Origin: Lycorma delicatula
Taxonomy: Eukaryota > Arthropoda > Insecta > Hemiptera > Fulgoridae
NCBI RefSeq assembly: GCF_047948215.1
Contig: NC_134456.1
Span: 59,101,029-59,165,028 of the forward strand
DNA: 64,000 nt
Reading direction: 5' to 3'
A program made the translations under genes and the position numbers. The notes under the pieces were generated by a model. That model did no database searches, was not told where the DNA came from, and saw nothing but the letters and a program-made list of their open reading frames with translations. Position 1 is the stretch's first letter. Each line of letters opens with the position of its first letter. Shown piece after piece: positions 48,615 to 58,408 of the stretch.

Positions 48615-49979
48615 TCAGTCATTTGACTGGTTTGATGCAGCTCTCCAAGATTCCCTATCTAGTGCTAGTCGTTTCATTTCAGTATACCCTCTACATCCTA
48701 CATCCCTAACAATTTGTTTTACATATTCCAAACGTGGCCTGCCTACATAATTTTTCCCTTTTACCTGTCCTTCCAATATTAAAGCTACTATTCCAGGATG
48801 CGTTAGTATGTGGCCTATAAGTCTGTCTCTTCTTTTAACTATATTTTTCCAAATGCTTCTTTCTTCATCTATTTGCCGCAATACCTCTTCATTTGTCACT
48901 TTATCCACCCATCTGATTTTTAACATTCTCTTATAGCACCACATTTCAAAAGCTTCTAATCTTTTCTTCTCAGATACTCCGATTGTCCAAGTTTCACTTC
49001 CATATATAGCGACACTCCAAACATACACTTTCAAAAATCTTTTCCTGACATTTAAATTAATTTTTGATGTAAACAAATTATATTTCTTACTGAAGGCTCG
49101 TTTAGTTTGTGCTATTCGGCATTTTATATCGCTCCTGCTTCGTCTATCTTTAGTAATTTTACTTCCCAAATAACAAAATTCTTCTACCTCCATAATCTTT
49201 TCTCCTCCTATTTTCACATTCAGCGGTCCATCTTTGTTATTTCTACTACATTTCATTACTTTTGTTTTGTTCTTGTTTATTTTCATGCGATAGTTCTTGC
49301 GTAGGACTTCATCTATGCCGTTCATTGTTTCTTCTAAATCCTTTTTACTCTCGGCTAGAATTACTATATCATCAGCAAATCGTAGGATCTTTATCTTTTC
49401 ACCTTGTACTGTTACTCCGAATCTAAATTGTTCTTTAACATCATTAACTGCTAGTTCCATGTAAAGATTAAAAAGTAACGGAGATAGGGAACATCCTTGT
49501 CGGACTCCCTTTCTTATTACGGCTTCTTTCTTATGTTCTTCAATTGTTACTGTTGCTGTTTGGTTCCTGTACATGTTAGCAATTGTTCTTCTATCTCTGT
49601 ATTTGAACCCTATTTTTTTAAAAATGCTGAACATTTTATTCCTGTCTACGTTGTCGAAAGCCTTTTCTAGGTCTATAAACGCTAAGTATGTTGGGTTGTT
49701 TTTCTTTAATCTTCCTTCTACTATTAATCTGAGGCCTAAAATTGCTTCCCTTGTCCCTATACTTTTCCTGAAACCAAATTGGTCTTCTCCTAACACTTCT
49801 TCCACTCTCCTCTCAATTCTTCTGTATAGAATTCTAGTTAAGATTTTTGATGCATGACTAGTTAAACTAATTGTTCTGTATTCTTCACATTTATCTGCCC
49901 CTGCTTTCTTTGGTATCATTACTGTAACACTTTTTTTGAAGTCTGACGGAAATTCCCCTTTTTCATAAATATTACACAC
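48615..49979 (-). pseudogene. RTE LINE reverse transcriptase
   Basis: A 454-residue open frame. RT motifs in order: YRTISLTSHASKILTRIL, GFRKSIGTREAI, TYLAFIDLEKAFDNV (motif A, with Asp), RQGCSLSPLLFNLYME (motif B), RFADDIVILAES (catalytic FADD, motif C), and FCYLGSKIT. The C-terminal region has YGSETWTI, LKIRWVDKVTNEEVLRQI and GHILTHPG, as in RTE-type elements. The catalytic residues are intact in this segment, but the upstream frame is broken. The end falls about 15 bp before the A-run, the minimal 3' UTR usual for RTE. Confidence 0.9.
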
Positions 49980-50334
49980 CAGTTTGTATAATTTATTAAT
50001 CGCTTCCTCACCTGCACTGCGCAGTAATTCTACAGGTATTCCGTCTATTCCAGGAGCCTTTCTGCAATTTAAATCTTTTAATGCTCTCTTAAATTCAGAT
50101 CTCAGTTTGTTTCTCCCATTTCATCCTCCTCAACTTCCTCTTCTTCCTCTATAACACCATTTTCTAATTCATTTCCTCCGTATAACTCTTCAATATATTC
50201 CACCCATCTATCGACTTTACCTTTCGTATTATATATTGGTGTACCATCTTTGTCTAACACATTATTAGATTTTAATTTATGTACCCCAAAATTTTCCTTA
50301 ACTTTCCTGTATGCTCCGTCTATTTTACCAATGT

Positions 50335-51240
50335 TCATTTCTCTTTCCACTTCTGAACACTTTTCTTTAATCCACTCTTCTTTTGCCAGTTTGCACTTCC
50401 TGTATATAGCATTTTTAATTGCCGATAGTTCCTTTTACTTTCTTCATCACTAGCATTCTTATATTTTCTACGTTCATCCATCAGCTGCAATATATCGTCT
50501 GAAACCCAAGGTTTTCTACCAGTTCTCTTTATTCCGCCTAAGTTTGCTTCTGCTGATTTAAGAATTTCCTTTTTAACATTCTCCCATTCTTCTTCTACAT
50601 TTTCTACCTTATCTTTTTTTCTCAGATCTCTTGCGATGTCCTCCTCAAAAATCTTCTTTACCTCCTCTTCCTCAAGCTTCTCTAAATTCCACCGATTCAT
50701 CTGACACCTTTTCTTCAGGTTTTTAAACCCCAATCTACATTTCATTATCACCAAATTATAGTCGCTATCAATGTCTGCTCCAGGGTAAGTTTTGCAGTCA
50801 ACGAGTTGATTTCTAAATCTTTGCTTAACCATGATATAATCTATCTGATACCTTGCAGTATCGCCTGGCTTTTCCCAAGTGTATATTACTCTATTATGAT
50901 TTTTAAATTGGGTGTTGGCAATTACTAAATTATACTTCGTGCAAAACTCTATAAGTTGGTCCCCTCTTTCATTCCTTTTGCCCAGCCCGTATTCACCCAC
51001 TATATTTCCTTCCTTGCCTTTTCCAATGCTTGCATTCCAATCTCCAACTATTATTAAATTTTCATCTCCTTTTACGTGTTTAATTGCTTCATCAGTCTCT
51101 TCGTATACACACTCTACATCATCATCATCATCATCATGGGCGCTTGTAGGCATATAGACGTTAACAATCGTTGTCGGTTTATGTTTTGATTTTATCCTTA
51201 TTACAATGATTCTATCGCTATGCGTCTTGAAATATTCCAC
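50335..51240 (-). pseudogene. RTE LINE endonuclease domain
   Basis: A 301-residue frame. Endonuclease motifs visible are VNVYMPT, IVGDWNASIG (catalytic Asp/Asn pair), YTW, QIDYIMV and DSDYNLV. In the family the last motif is SDHNL with a catalytic His; here that His reads Tyr, a change expected to kill the nuclease. The first part of the domain is absent because of 5' truncation. A short continuing frame lies at 50,102-50,350 after a shift. Confidence 0.8.
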
Positions 51241-51309
51241 TCTCCTCCCTATCTTCTTGTTTATCTCGTTAACCTACTCCTGCCTGCCCGTTATTTGACG
51301 CTGAATTAA

Positions 51310-51452
51310 TTACTCTAACAATTTCTCTAAATAATTATAATACATTTGTAAAATGGACCGTACAATAGAATCTTTATCGTTTATATTATTAAAATCACAT
51401 TCACAGCGTTTTTTTTTTCTTTATAATAATCTATAGGATGTATGGGTTTCAT
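51310..51452 (-). pseudogene. Unidentified viral-type small frame, frameshifted
   Basis: An ATG at 51,452 starts a frame that shifts at an A-run (plus-strand T-run near 51,412-51,420) and can then be followed to a TAA at 51,312-51,310, which overlaps the LINE target-site duplication. It would encode fewer than 50 residues. It lies directly downstream of the PIF-8-like gene on the same strand. No family is recognised. Confidence 0.35.
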
Positions 51453-51556
51453 TTTTAAACTAAACGCGAAAATATTTTCTATTCAAATACATTTCTATTC
51501 AAATTGTATTATAATTTGCATTTATACAGTAAATGTCATATTCATCTTTGAATGAA

Positions 51557-53354
51557 TTAATAGCAACTATCAATAATAGAATCATCGACGGTTTCTAACT
51601 TTGTTATAAAGTCTAATTTAGGATATGTCATTAAATTGTTTACTTGTAAATTCTTTGAAAGAAAATAAAATGTAAAAGAGTCGTTGGGTTTTACAGGTAT
51701 AATTGCAGAAATTACATATGAATGTAAAAGATCTAAACTAGATTTTACGTTCAAAATAGATATCCAATGAGGAATTCTACAATCTGAACCTTTATTGAAA
51801 ATATCACTTTGAATATATGCGTTAATGTTCGTGTAAAACGTACAATCGTAATTATTATATTTATCATTTTTAATATCGGTACAATTTATTGTAGGTAAGT
51901 AATTAGGAACTGGAATTTGATCTGAAGTTATACGAACCTTTAAGGGGTCAAAAAGAGCGAATGTAACATCTATTAAAAATAACATGTCTGATCGTCCATA
52001 TACTATTAATCTGTAAAAAGTTGAATTATCGTATATTTGATAACAAGCACCTAAATTTAGTAATTAGTTGTATGTTGTATGTATTATCTATTCGTTTGAC
52101 AAATATAAATTTATATCGAGTAAGTTCCCTATCAAATAAATAGAAGTCGGCATCGACATACAATTTGTATATTTGTTTTGCTACTCAGGCTGGAAAATAA
52201 TCACTTTGATTGAAGGTTGAGATTTTATCCGATTTATAGATAATGCCTAAATAATTGAAATATGTTAAACCGTCAGTGAGTGAGATTCTATCGAAGGGTG
52301 TTTTTATATTGTTGAATGTATCAAATGGTCCGTTGAAATTTTTCGACACCCAGTATTGACCGCACTTAGGAGATTTGCATGTTAATGTTGATTCATAACC
52401 AACTAACCCATAAGGGCAGAATATATTACCTGGTAAACCTCCTTTACACATCATATAATGGTTAGAATCTATTTTGATTTTAGTCCCGTCAAATTTTGAT
52501 GTACATTGGTTTACGTTTATGCATCCTTTAGCAGTGATACTAAATACCAATTCAGATTCACAAGTATTCATTCAATTGTGATTTTTTATTAAGACATACG
52601 TAATATTGTTTATTTGTAAGTACTATAGTAGGATCTATTTGCATGTTATATATATAATTATCCGGCAATTCAACGCATATATCGTAAATTTTACATGGTC
52701 TAGAATCTGTTAACGGATGCGTCAAACATTTCATTTTCGTTACATACAGAAATAATGGGCGTTTTAAAATGATTGCATTTCGCGTACAATTTTTTATGAT
52801 ATAATTGAGATTTGGAATTAGTTTCGATAGAACGTAAATTTATTTTATTTAAATTTTTAAGTTTACCTAACGTGCTTAATTTATTTATATATTCTTCATA
52901 TTGATATATATTAATTCCTGTGTATGTATCCGCGTTTTCACAAATGGGTCGAATAGTACATCGTCCCGCAGAATCTGGTATTAACACTTCATCTATACAC
53001 GGAAATTCATTAAATACACCTTCAACTACAAAGCCAGTATCGGTTAATGCTAAAGTGCCATGTTTTTCATCTTTAACATACAACACACCATTAGTCATTA
53101 CTGGTTGAGGTTCATTTTTCGAATAAATGTAAAACTACCATCACCATCATCATATTTCAAATATAAATTAGTAAATGTACCGTCATTGTTCCGTTTAAAG
53201 TAAATGCAGACGCATCTTGATTTGTCGATTGTGCGTATTTTAAAAATCGATTTTTCAAATTATCAGTTCTCGATGAACAAAGAAAATGATAAATAACAAT
53301 GATAATTATTATGAAAATTGATAAAATTATAATAAACACAGAACCATCTACCAT
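51557..53354 (-). pseudogene. vp91/pif-8-like: PIF-8/VP91-like structural protein, nudivirus type, broken
   Basis: Open pieces lie on the minus strand at 53,157-53,354, 52,700-53,098, 52,185-52,571 and 51,557-51,985, in the order of one gene of about 600 codons. The first has an N-terminal hydrophobic anchor (FIIILSIFIIIIIVIYHF). Later pieces have spaced cysteines in patterns typical of the VP91 N-terminal half (CKIYDIC with PDNY; then YYVC; then YMMCKGG, IFCPYG and LTC, like a type 2 chitin-binding fold). In baculoviruses and nudiviruses this envelope-associated protein is one of the oral infectivity factors. Frameshifts near 53,175, 53,115, 52,700-52,690, 52,575 and between 51,985 and 52,185 make it non-functional. 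The match is from pattern recognition only. Confidence 0.65.
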
Positions 53355-53451
53355 TATATTCTATATATAATAATAGGATCTAACGTTTTTATTTTAAATT
53401 CGTAAATTAATATATATTATACGATAGGAGAAATAATATTTTTCATTGAAT
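53355..53451. other. Divergent intergenic region of viral segment
   Basis: A 97-bp A+T-rich gap between the starts of the minus-strand PIF-8-like gene and the plus-strand nuclease gene. It would have held both promoters. TATA-like stretches are present, but no specific late-promoter motif can be claimed. Confidence 0.4.
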
Positions 53452-54568
53452 ATGGGCATACGAAAATTGTTTGTAAATTATAAATTATTTAAACAGTATA
53501 TTAAATTAGCCCCTCGGGTTACTGTACATGGAAACCAATATGATTATTATTATAAATTGAAACAATCTTATCCTTATAAAATGTATTTAGATGGTTCGAA
53601 TTTAATGTTTAAAGCATGCATTAGCGGTTATACATTGGATAGTGTATGTGACGACTTTATAAACTCTATACTCCAATATTTACATTTTTTTAGGAACGTG
53701 GATATAGAAGAAGTAATTTTATTTTTTGACGGTAAACCGCCGACTATGAAAAAACATACGACTGAAAAAAGAAGTCGACAAAAACAAACATTGACTGCGA
53801 TTGATAAAGCTATATTGAAAAATATAATATACAATCGATTATTAAATTTAGAGTTGGGAGATTTGTGTACGGTTAATGTAAACAAAACCTGTAAAGATTA
53901 TAAACCATTAAATGGAGAGCACAAAATGAAAATTCAATTGGTGATGATGGAAACTGGTGAATCTGAAATTGAAATGGTGGTAAATCGAAATAAAAACTAC
54001 GGTAACATTTTCATATTAAATGATAGTGATTTGTTTTATTTATTATATAATCAAAAATCAAAAAAAATATTTATTGGTATACTACAAATAAAACTTTAAA
54101 ACCACTTATCGGGTCGTATCCTTGTTTTGATATGTCAAACTTTCAAGTAAACCAACTTTCGTATAATGCATGGTGTGTACTTTTTGCTTGCAGTGGATGC
54201 GATTATTTACCAAATATATTTACAAATAAAACATTTAAAAATCTATTAGATCTTGTAATAAGAAAAAAGAATTTACCATTTGAGTTGTACGATCCTCAAA
54301 GCAAAATATCATCTATTTTGAATGTTTATTGTAAAATTCCACGCTTTATAGTCATGAAATGACTTACCGATGCAAAATTAAAACTACATTAAATACTTCG
54401 TATCCCGATATAGAACGGTATATTGAAATTGTTGTGAAAATGATTGAATATTCTAAATGTGGGATTAATATAATGAATAAATTAAATATTAATTTATTTG
54501 AAGATTTTTCAACTAAAATATCAATTTACGATTTAATTGTCTATTTTAATTTACAACATAATCTATGA
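53452..54568 (+). pseudogene. fen-1-like: FEN-1/XPG-like flap endonuclease, viral type, broken
   Basis: An ATG at 53,452 gives the MGI start typical of FEN-1. The N-terminal domain has YLDGSNLMF and FFDGKPPTMKK; the internal domain has GESEIEMV, LNDSDLF and, after a break, SGCDYLP. The carboxylates that bind the two metal ions in FEN-1 (Asp in YLDG, Asp in FDGKPP, Glu-x-Glu in SEIE, Asp-x-Asp in DSD, Asp in GCDY) are all visible. Frameshifts near 54,078 and 54,360 separate three pieces (53,452-54,099; 54,132-54,362; 54,359-54,568). Such a nuclease removes 5' flaps during DNA replication. It has no introns and diverges strongly from animal FEN1, which fits the nudivirus gene rather than a host retrocopy. 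Confidence 0.75.
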
Positions 54569-54581
54569 TTTATTATAAGTT

Positions 54582-54872
54582 CTATTTCAATTTGCATCTG
54601 CCGTACAATTCACAAAACCGTCTATGCTCGGGTATATTTTGTGCTTGTAATGCTGAAATTTTAGGTTCGTCTGCAAGAACAAAATAGAATTTATTTTTTC
54701 GTACCAAAGTAGATGAAACTTTATTTATGAAAAATCGATCATAAAATGATGATTCTGTGTTCGAGAATATATCAGATCCATTAAAACTAACAATTTTTGT
54801 TTTTTGTGTTGATCTATTATTAAAAATCAATATTAAATGTTCATTTGACACCCAAACTTCAACAAACATCAT
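54582..54872 (-). CDS. Unidentified viral-type frame
   Basis: An open frame of 96 residues from one of two adjacent ATGs, tail-to-tail with the nuclease pseudogene (13-bp gap). It contains VEVWVSNEHLILIFNN and ends HRRFCELYGRC plus a basic tail. It is the most intact viral-type frame here. No homologous family is recognised, and truncation at either end cannot be excluded. Confidence 0.45.
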   Translation of the reverse strand: MMFVEVWVSNEHLILIFNNRSTQKTKIVSFNGSDIFSNTESSFYDRFFINKVSSTLVRKNKFYFVLADEPKISALQAQNIPEHRRFCELYGRCKLK

Positions 54873-54884
54873 ATTAGATTGAAA

Positions 54885-55035
54885 TAGTAAAAATTATATA
54901 AGAACCGTTTATATGTTCATATGCATGGTTTTCAGGATCAACTCTTATATACCAAGGCATATACATCCAGGTATTAAAATTTTTTCGTAATTATTTATAA
55001 TAAATTCACAATATATATCTTCATAAGTTACATTA
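54885..55035 (-). pseudogene. C-terminal piece of another viral-type gene
   Basis: Minus-strand coding-like sequence runs from the inverted repeat at 55,036 toward a TAA just ahead of the ATGs of the 54,582-54,872 frame. It contains NVTYEDIYCEFIINNYEK and, after a shift near 54,970, MPWYIRVDPENHAYEH. The tight stop-start spacing fits a compact viral gene arrangement. The 5' part is missing, cut off at the inverted repeat. Confidence 0.4.
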
Positions 55036-55116
55036 GTCTTGTCTGAACAGAATTATAAAATTGCAATTGTCCCGTACGAGTTATTTTGGTATTTTCTAAT
55101 TCTGTTCAGACAAGAC
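55036..55116. repeat. Perfect 20-bp inverted repeat in viral segment
   Basis: The arms at 55,036-55,055 and 55,097-55,116 are exact reverse complements, separated by 41 bp. The right arm lies in coding-like sequence of the plus-strand frame and the left arm borders the minus-strand gene piece, so this looks like a rearrangement junction rather than a regulatory palindrome. Confidence 0.85.
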
Positions 55117-55296
55117 GGTTTAAATTTACAACACATTTACGATGAACACGTAAACGTCGACATGTCCTTTGACGATTTTAAATCTTTATGCGAACATGTT
55201 TGGAACGCGAATCGGTATGGTTTTCTAGTTATCGATAAAGAAAGCGATAAAAATAAGGGTCTCTACAGTATGGATAAATTTATCATCATCGATTGA
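55039..55296 (+). pseudogene. Unidentified viral-type frame lacking its start
   Basis: An open stretch of about 85 codons with no ATG near its left end, ending at TGA within the first unit of the tandem repeat. It contains NVDMSFDDFKSLCEHVWN and GFLVIDKES. Its beginning falls inside a perfect inverted repeat (55,036-55,055 and 55,097-55,116), so the original 5' end was probably lost by a fold-back rearrangement. No family is recognised. Confidence 0.4.
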
Positions 55297-55398
55297 ACGC
55301 AGCGATGCTATATTGAACGCATCATCGAACGCAACGATGCTATATTGAACGCAACATCGAACGCAGCGATGCTATATTGAACGCACCATCGAACGCCG
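55295..55398. repeat. 32-bp tandem repeat, about 3.2 units
   Basis: Units at 55,295-55,326, 55,327-55,358 and 55,359-55,390, plus 8 bases of a fourth. Each unit has gaacgca-cgatgctatatt followed by gaacgca-catc, so the unit itself is a partial repeat. It starts over the stop codon of the preceding frame and lies at the right end of the viral segment. Confidence 0.9.
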
Positions 55399-55470
55399 AC
55401 GAAACGACACCATGTAAATTGTAAATGTGAATTTATTATAAATCATTACGAGAAAATTTTAATCTCCATT

Positions 55471-55604
55471 CCCAGCTTCAAATCATCCCGGTCAGGCATG
55501 GCATTTTCAAGTCACCGGGTCGGTCTAGTGGTGAACGCGCCTTCCCTAATCAACGAATTTGAAAGTCGAGAGTTCCAGCGTTTAAGTCCTAGTAAAGTCA
55601 GTTA
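55471..55604 (+). mobile_element. Nested SINE junction, unit B copy, 3' deleted
   Basis: Matches 15,656-15,789: the end of the second SINE's tRNA-like head, the sequence ggcatggcattttca, then the head and B box of the first SINE. The rest of the SINE and everything up to 22,620 of unit A is deleted here. It marks where unit B homology resumes after the viral segment. Confidence 0.85.
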
Positions 55605-56546
55605 CTTATTATATATATATGTATTTTACTTTTTTACCTCATAATAACAACCATTTTATCTTAATCAATTTTGTAATATGTTGAATTTTATATATTTGTC
55701 ATTAACTACAAATTTCATTTTGTAATTAATTACAAAATATTATTTAAATAACATTCTATTTAATATGAATTTTATGTTATCAGAAAATAAAGAAATTATA
55801 CTGTTTCTTTAAATTAAATTTAAAAAACTATAAATAATATTGTAATTTTATTTTACTATCCTTTAATTCCTTATAAATTTTTATTGATTACCTATTAAAA
55901 TTTAGAATTAATTAGGTGAAAAGCTTACAACAAAAGAGTTAAATCTACATTATTTTCTACTAATTATTAATATTACTTTTTAATAACTTAGGGTACTTTT
56001 TAGAAAGAAGAAAGGGTAGTTTAATTATTTTTCTGTTATGGAGTGTTTTTATTTGAACAAAAAGGTAATTACAAAAGAAATAAAACCAACCAATGTATTT
56101 TCTGCACCATTCTAAAATTCTGAGTATCTACCAAAATCTTCCATTACAATGTAACAGTTTTGGGTAACAGTGTTTTATTTCAGTGATTTTAGAATTGAAA
56201 ACAAACTTTTTAAGTAAATCCAAAAACTTTACATGTATATATATATATATATATATTTAAATCATTGCTTAAGCAATGGTTTATTTTTTTTGTAATTTGA
56301 GAATTTTCAAAATCATCTATCCTTAAATCTTGACAATGAGTAAACACATTAGGATGTAATAGATTTACACCCTAGTGTGTAGACTATACTAAACTGATAC
56401 TTAAATTACCAAATGCCCCAATAAAAAAATATGGTTGGAAAAAAAATTAAATAAAATATTTTATTATTATAATATAATTTGATAATTTTTGTGAGAACGA
56501 GTGTCATCATAAGGTCAGTTATCGGCACTAAACCAGACTTCTTGTA

Positions 56547-56548
<2 letters not shown>

Positions 56549-56581
<33 letters not shown>
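56549..56581. repeat. (CT)n microsatellite
   Basis: About 16 CT units, in the unit B-specific segment. Confidence 0.95.
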
Positions 56582-56585
<4 letters not shown>

Positions 56586-57100
56586 CTCTTCTATTTTTTA
56601 CTTAACTTTTGAGCTGCTGATAGCTCCTATTTCCTTTTATTCTATAATTTTCCACTTCTCTTCTTACCACCTTCTACTAATCCTTCTAGTACTGTTTTTC
56701 AATTAATATTTTTATTCTCATTATGTTCTGATTAAGCTCCTATTCTCTTTCATTCTTCTAATTACCTACACATGTTTACTCTATATGTCCGTTTAAGCTT
56801 CTTTACTCTCCGTTTTGCAGTAATTTCAAACACCTCTACGTTTTTTACAGACATTAAGGATAAGAGAAATGTTTTCCTTGTTTCCTTTTTTTACATCCCT
56901 ACACAAGAACACTTCCTAGATAACATGATCTCAAATCTAATTAAATTTTCCAGCATAATAACAGTCCCTTTCTATTAAATACTTTCTTAGCCATTGCTAT
57001 TCTAATTTATATTTTATTTTCAATTTTGAGACATGTTAACATTATACAGAAGTAAAACAAGTATGAGTTGTATCATTTAAAAAAATTATTTCCTTGTATA

Positions 57101-58408
57101 TACGAAGTATGTGAGAAAAGTAATGAGATTGGTAACACTGCGAGTGATCTGGCAACGCTGTGTCTACCGGTCTGTGCTAGGCCGGTTTGTTCATCCTTTC
57201 CACATGCTCAGTACTAGTTTCTACTCCGTTCAGCCAACACATTATTTTTGACAGCGCCATCAGTGAAATTGTGTTTTTGTTGTGTGTTACGAAAATTCAG
57301 CATCGGAATTTAGAGCAACTTGTGTAATCAAGTTTTGTGTTAAACTTAGGGAATCCGCGAGTATGACCTTTGAAAACTTGAAACACGCCTATGGGGAACA
57401 TTGCTTACCAAACGCACAAGTTTTCCGCTGGCACAAATCATTTTTGGAAGCTACAGAATACGTTGAAGATCAATCTCGCTCAGGGAGACCTTCAACTTCA
57501 AAATCTGACGAAACCGTTGAGCGTGTGAGGGTTCTTGTGAGATCAGACTAACAATAAGGATGATGAGTGAACAGTTAAATTTAAACAATTTCACCGTTCA
57601 TAAAATTTTTACAGACGATTTGGACGTGCGAAATTGGTGCCGAAAAACCTCACAACGGAGCAGAAGGACAATCGAAGAAACGTGTGCGTTAATCTTCTTG
57701 AGAGGATTGACAATGACCAAGAATTTTTCAATGGTGTGATCACAGGTGATGATGAATCCTGGATATTTGAGTATGATTCTGAAACAAAGCGGCAAAGTAA
57801 AGAATGGCACACTCCGTCATCTCCTCAACCGAAAAAAGATCGAATGAGCAAATCAAAGATCAAAACCATGCTGATTTGCTTTTTTGACAGTACGGGTATC
57901 GTGGATAAAGAATTTGTTCCTCCAGGACAAACTGTCAACCAAGTGTTTTACAAAGGTGTCCTTGAAAGGCTCAGGAAAAGAGTGATTCGCATGAGACCAC
58001 TCGTTGCAGACAAGTGGACGCTTCATCATGACAATTCCCGGTGTCACACGGCCATTTCTATCAGGGAATTTTTGACCTCAAAACGCATTCCTACGGTTTC
58101 TCAATCCCCCTATTCACCTGATTTGAGTCCTTGTGACTTTTTCGTTTTCCCGAAATTGAAACATGTCTTAAAAGGACGTCATTTTTGAACTCTGGAGAAC
58201 ATTCAAAAGACTGCGACCGACCAGTTAAAAGCCGTACCAGTTGAAGCCTTACAGCGCTGTTACCAGGAGTGGGAACAACGACTCCGCAAGTGTATAGCTG
58301 CCCAAGGAAACTACTTTAATAATAAGGAGATAATATTGTTGTTTGAAAAAATAATATCTTTGGTAAGTAAAAAGTCAGTCTCATTAGTTTTCTCACACAC
58401 CCTTTTAA
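57101..58408 (+). mobile_element. Irritans-group mariner, nearly full length, inactive
   Basis: The left end (tgtgagaaaagtaatgagat near 57,110) and right end (reverse complement tgtgagaaaactaatgagac near 58,395) are terminal inverted repeats. The element is about 1.3 kb, the usual mariner size. The transposase gene between them is broken (see the separate entry). Confidence 0.9.
57282..58340 (+). pseudogene. Mariner transposase pseudogene
   Basis: The N-terminal piece (57,282-57,551) has the paired helix-turn-helix region ending SGRPSTSKSDETVERV. A frameshift near 57,548 interrupts it. The catalytic piece (57,634-58,188) has VPKNLTTEQKDNRR, ITGDDESWIFEYD (first Asp), LHHDNSRCHTA (second Asp) and YSPDLSPCDFF (third Asp), the DD34D triad of mariners. 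A stop follows KGRHF at 58,186-58,188, and similarity continues beyond it to about 58,320. The normal length is about 345 residues. In cut-and-paste transposition it would bind the inverted repeats and insert at TA. Confidence 0.9.

Larger units (their letters stand above)
48601..51303 (-). mobile_element. RTE-type LINE, 5'-truncated, inserted in viral DNA
   Basis: Minus-strand ORF2 of a non-LTR element with an apurinic-like endonuclease (50,335 to about 51,300) and reverse transcriptase (48,615-49,979), ending in a short 3' tail with an A-run (T-run at 48,597-48,610 on the plus strand). An 8-bp candidate target-site duplication aattaatt lies at 48,593-48,600 and 51,304-51,311. The endonuclease N-terminus is missing, so the insertion is 5'-truncated. 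Two frameshifts break the ORF. Confidence 0.85.
48240..55470. other. Endogenous nudivirus-like fragment with LINE insertion
   Basis: The region has densely packed, mostly intronless frames on both strands with short gaps, unlike anything else in the window. It includes a PIF-8/VP91-like pseudogene and a divergent FEN-1-like nuclease. Both are known in nudiviruses: PIF-8 is conserved in nudiviruses and baculoviruses, and fen-1 occurs in nudiviruses. Subtracting the 2.7-kb LINE leaves about 4.5 kb of viral-type DNA. Every longer gene is frameshifted, so this is a fossil. The right limit is near 55,470, where unit B homology resumes. The left limit is uncertain, between 47,561 and 48,339. Confidence 0.75.

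Noticed and set aside
49107..49857. Plus-strand frames within the LINE
   Set aside because: Antisense shadows of the reverse transcriptase.
53452..54568. Processed pseudogene of the host FEN1
   Set aside because: Identity to animal FEN1 is limited to catalytic motifs, the composition is A+T-rich like the adjacent viral frames, and it is divergent with a PIF-8-like gene. A host retrocopy should be far more similar and carry a poly(A) tail.
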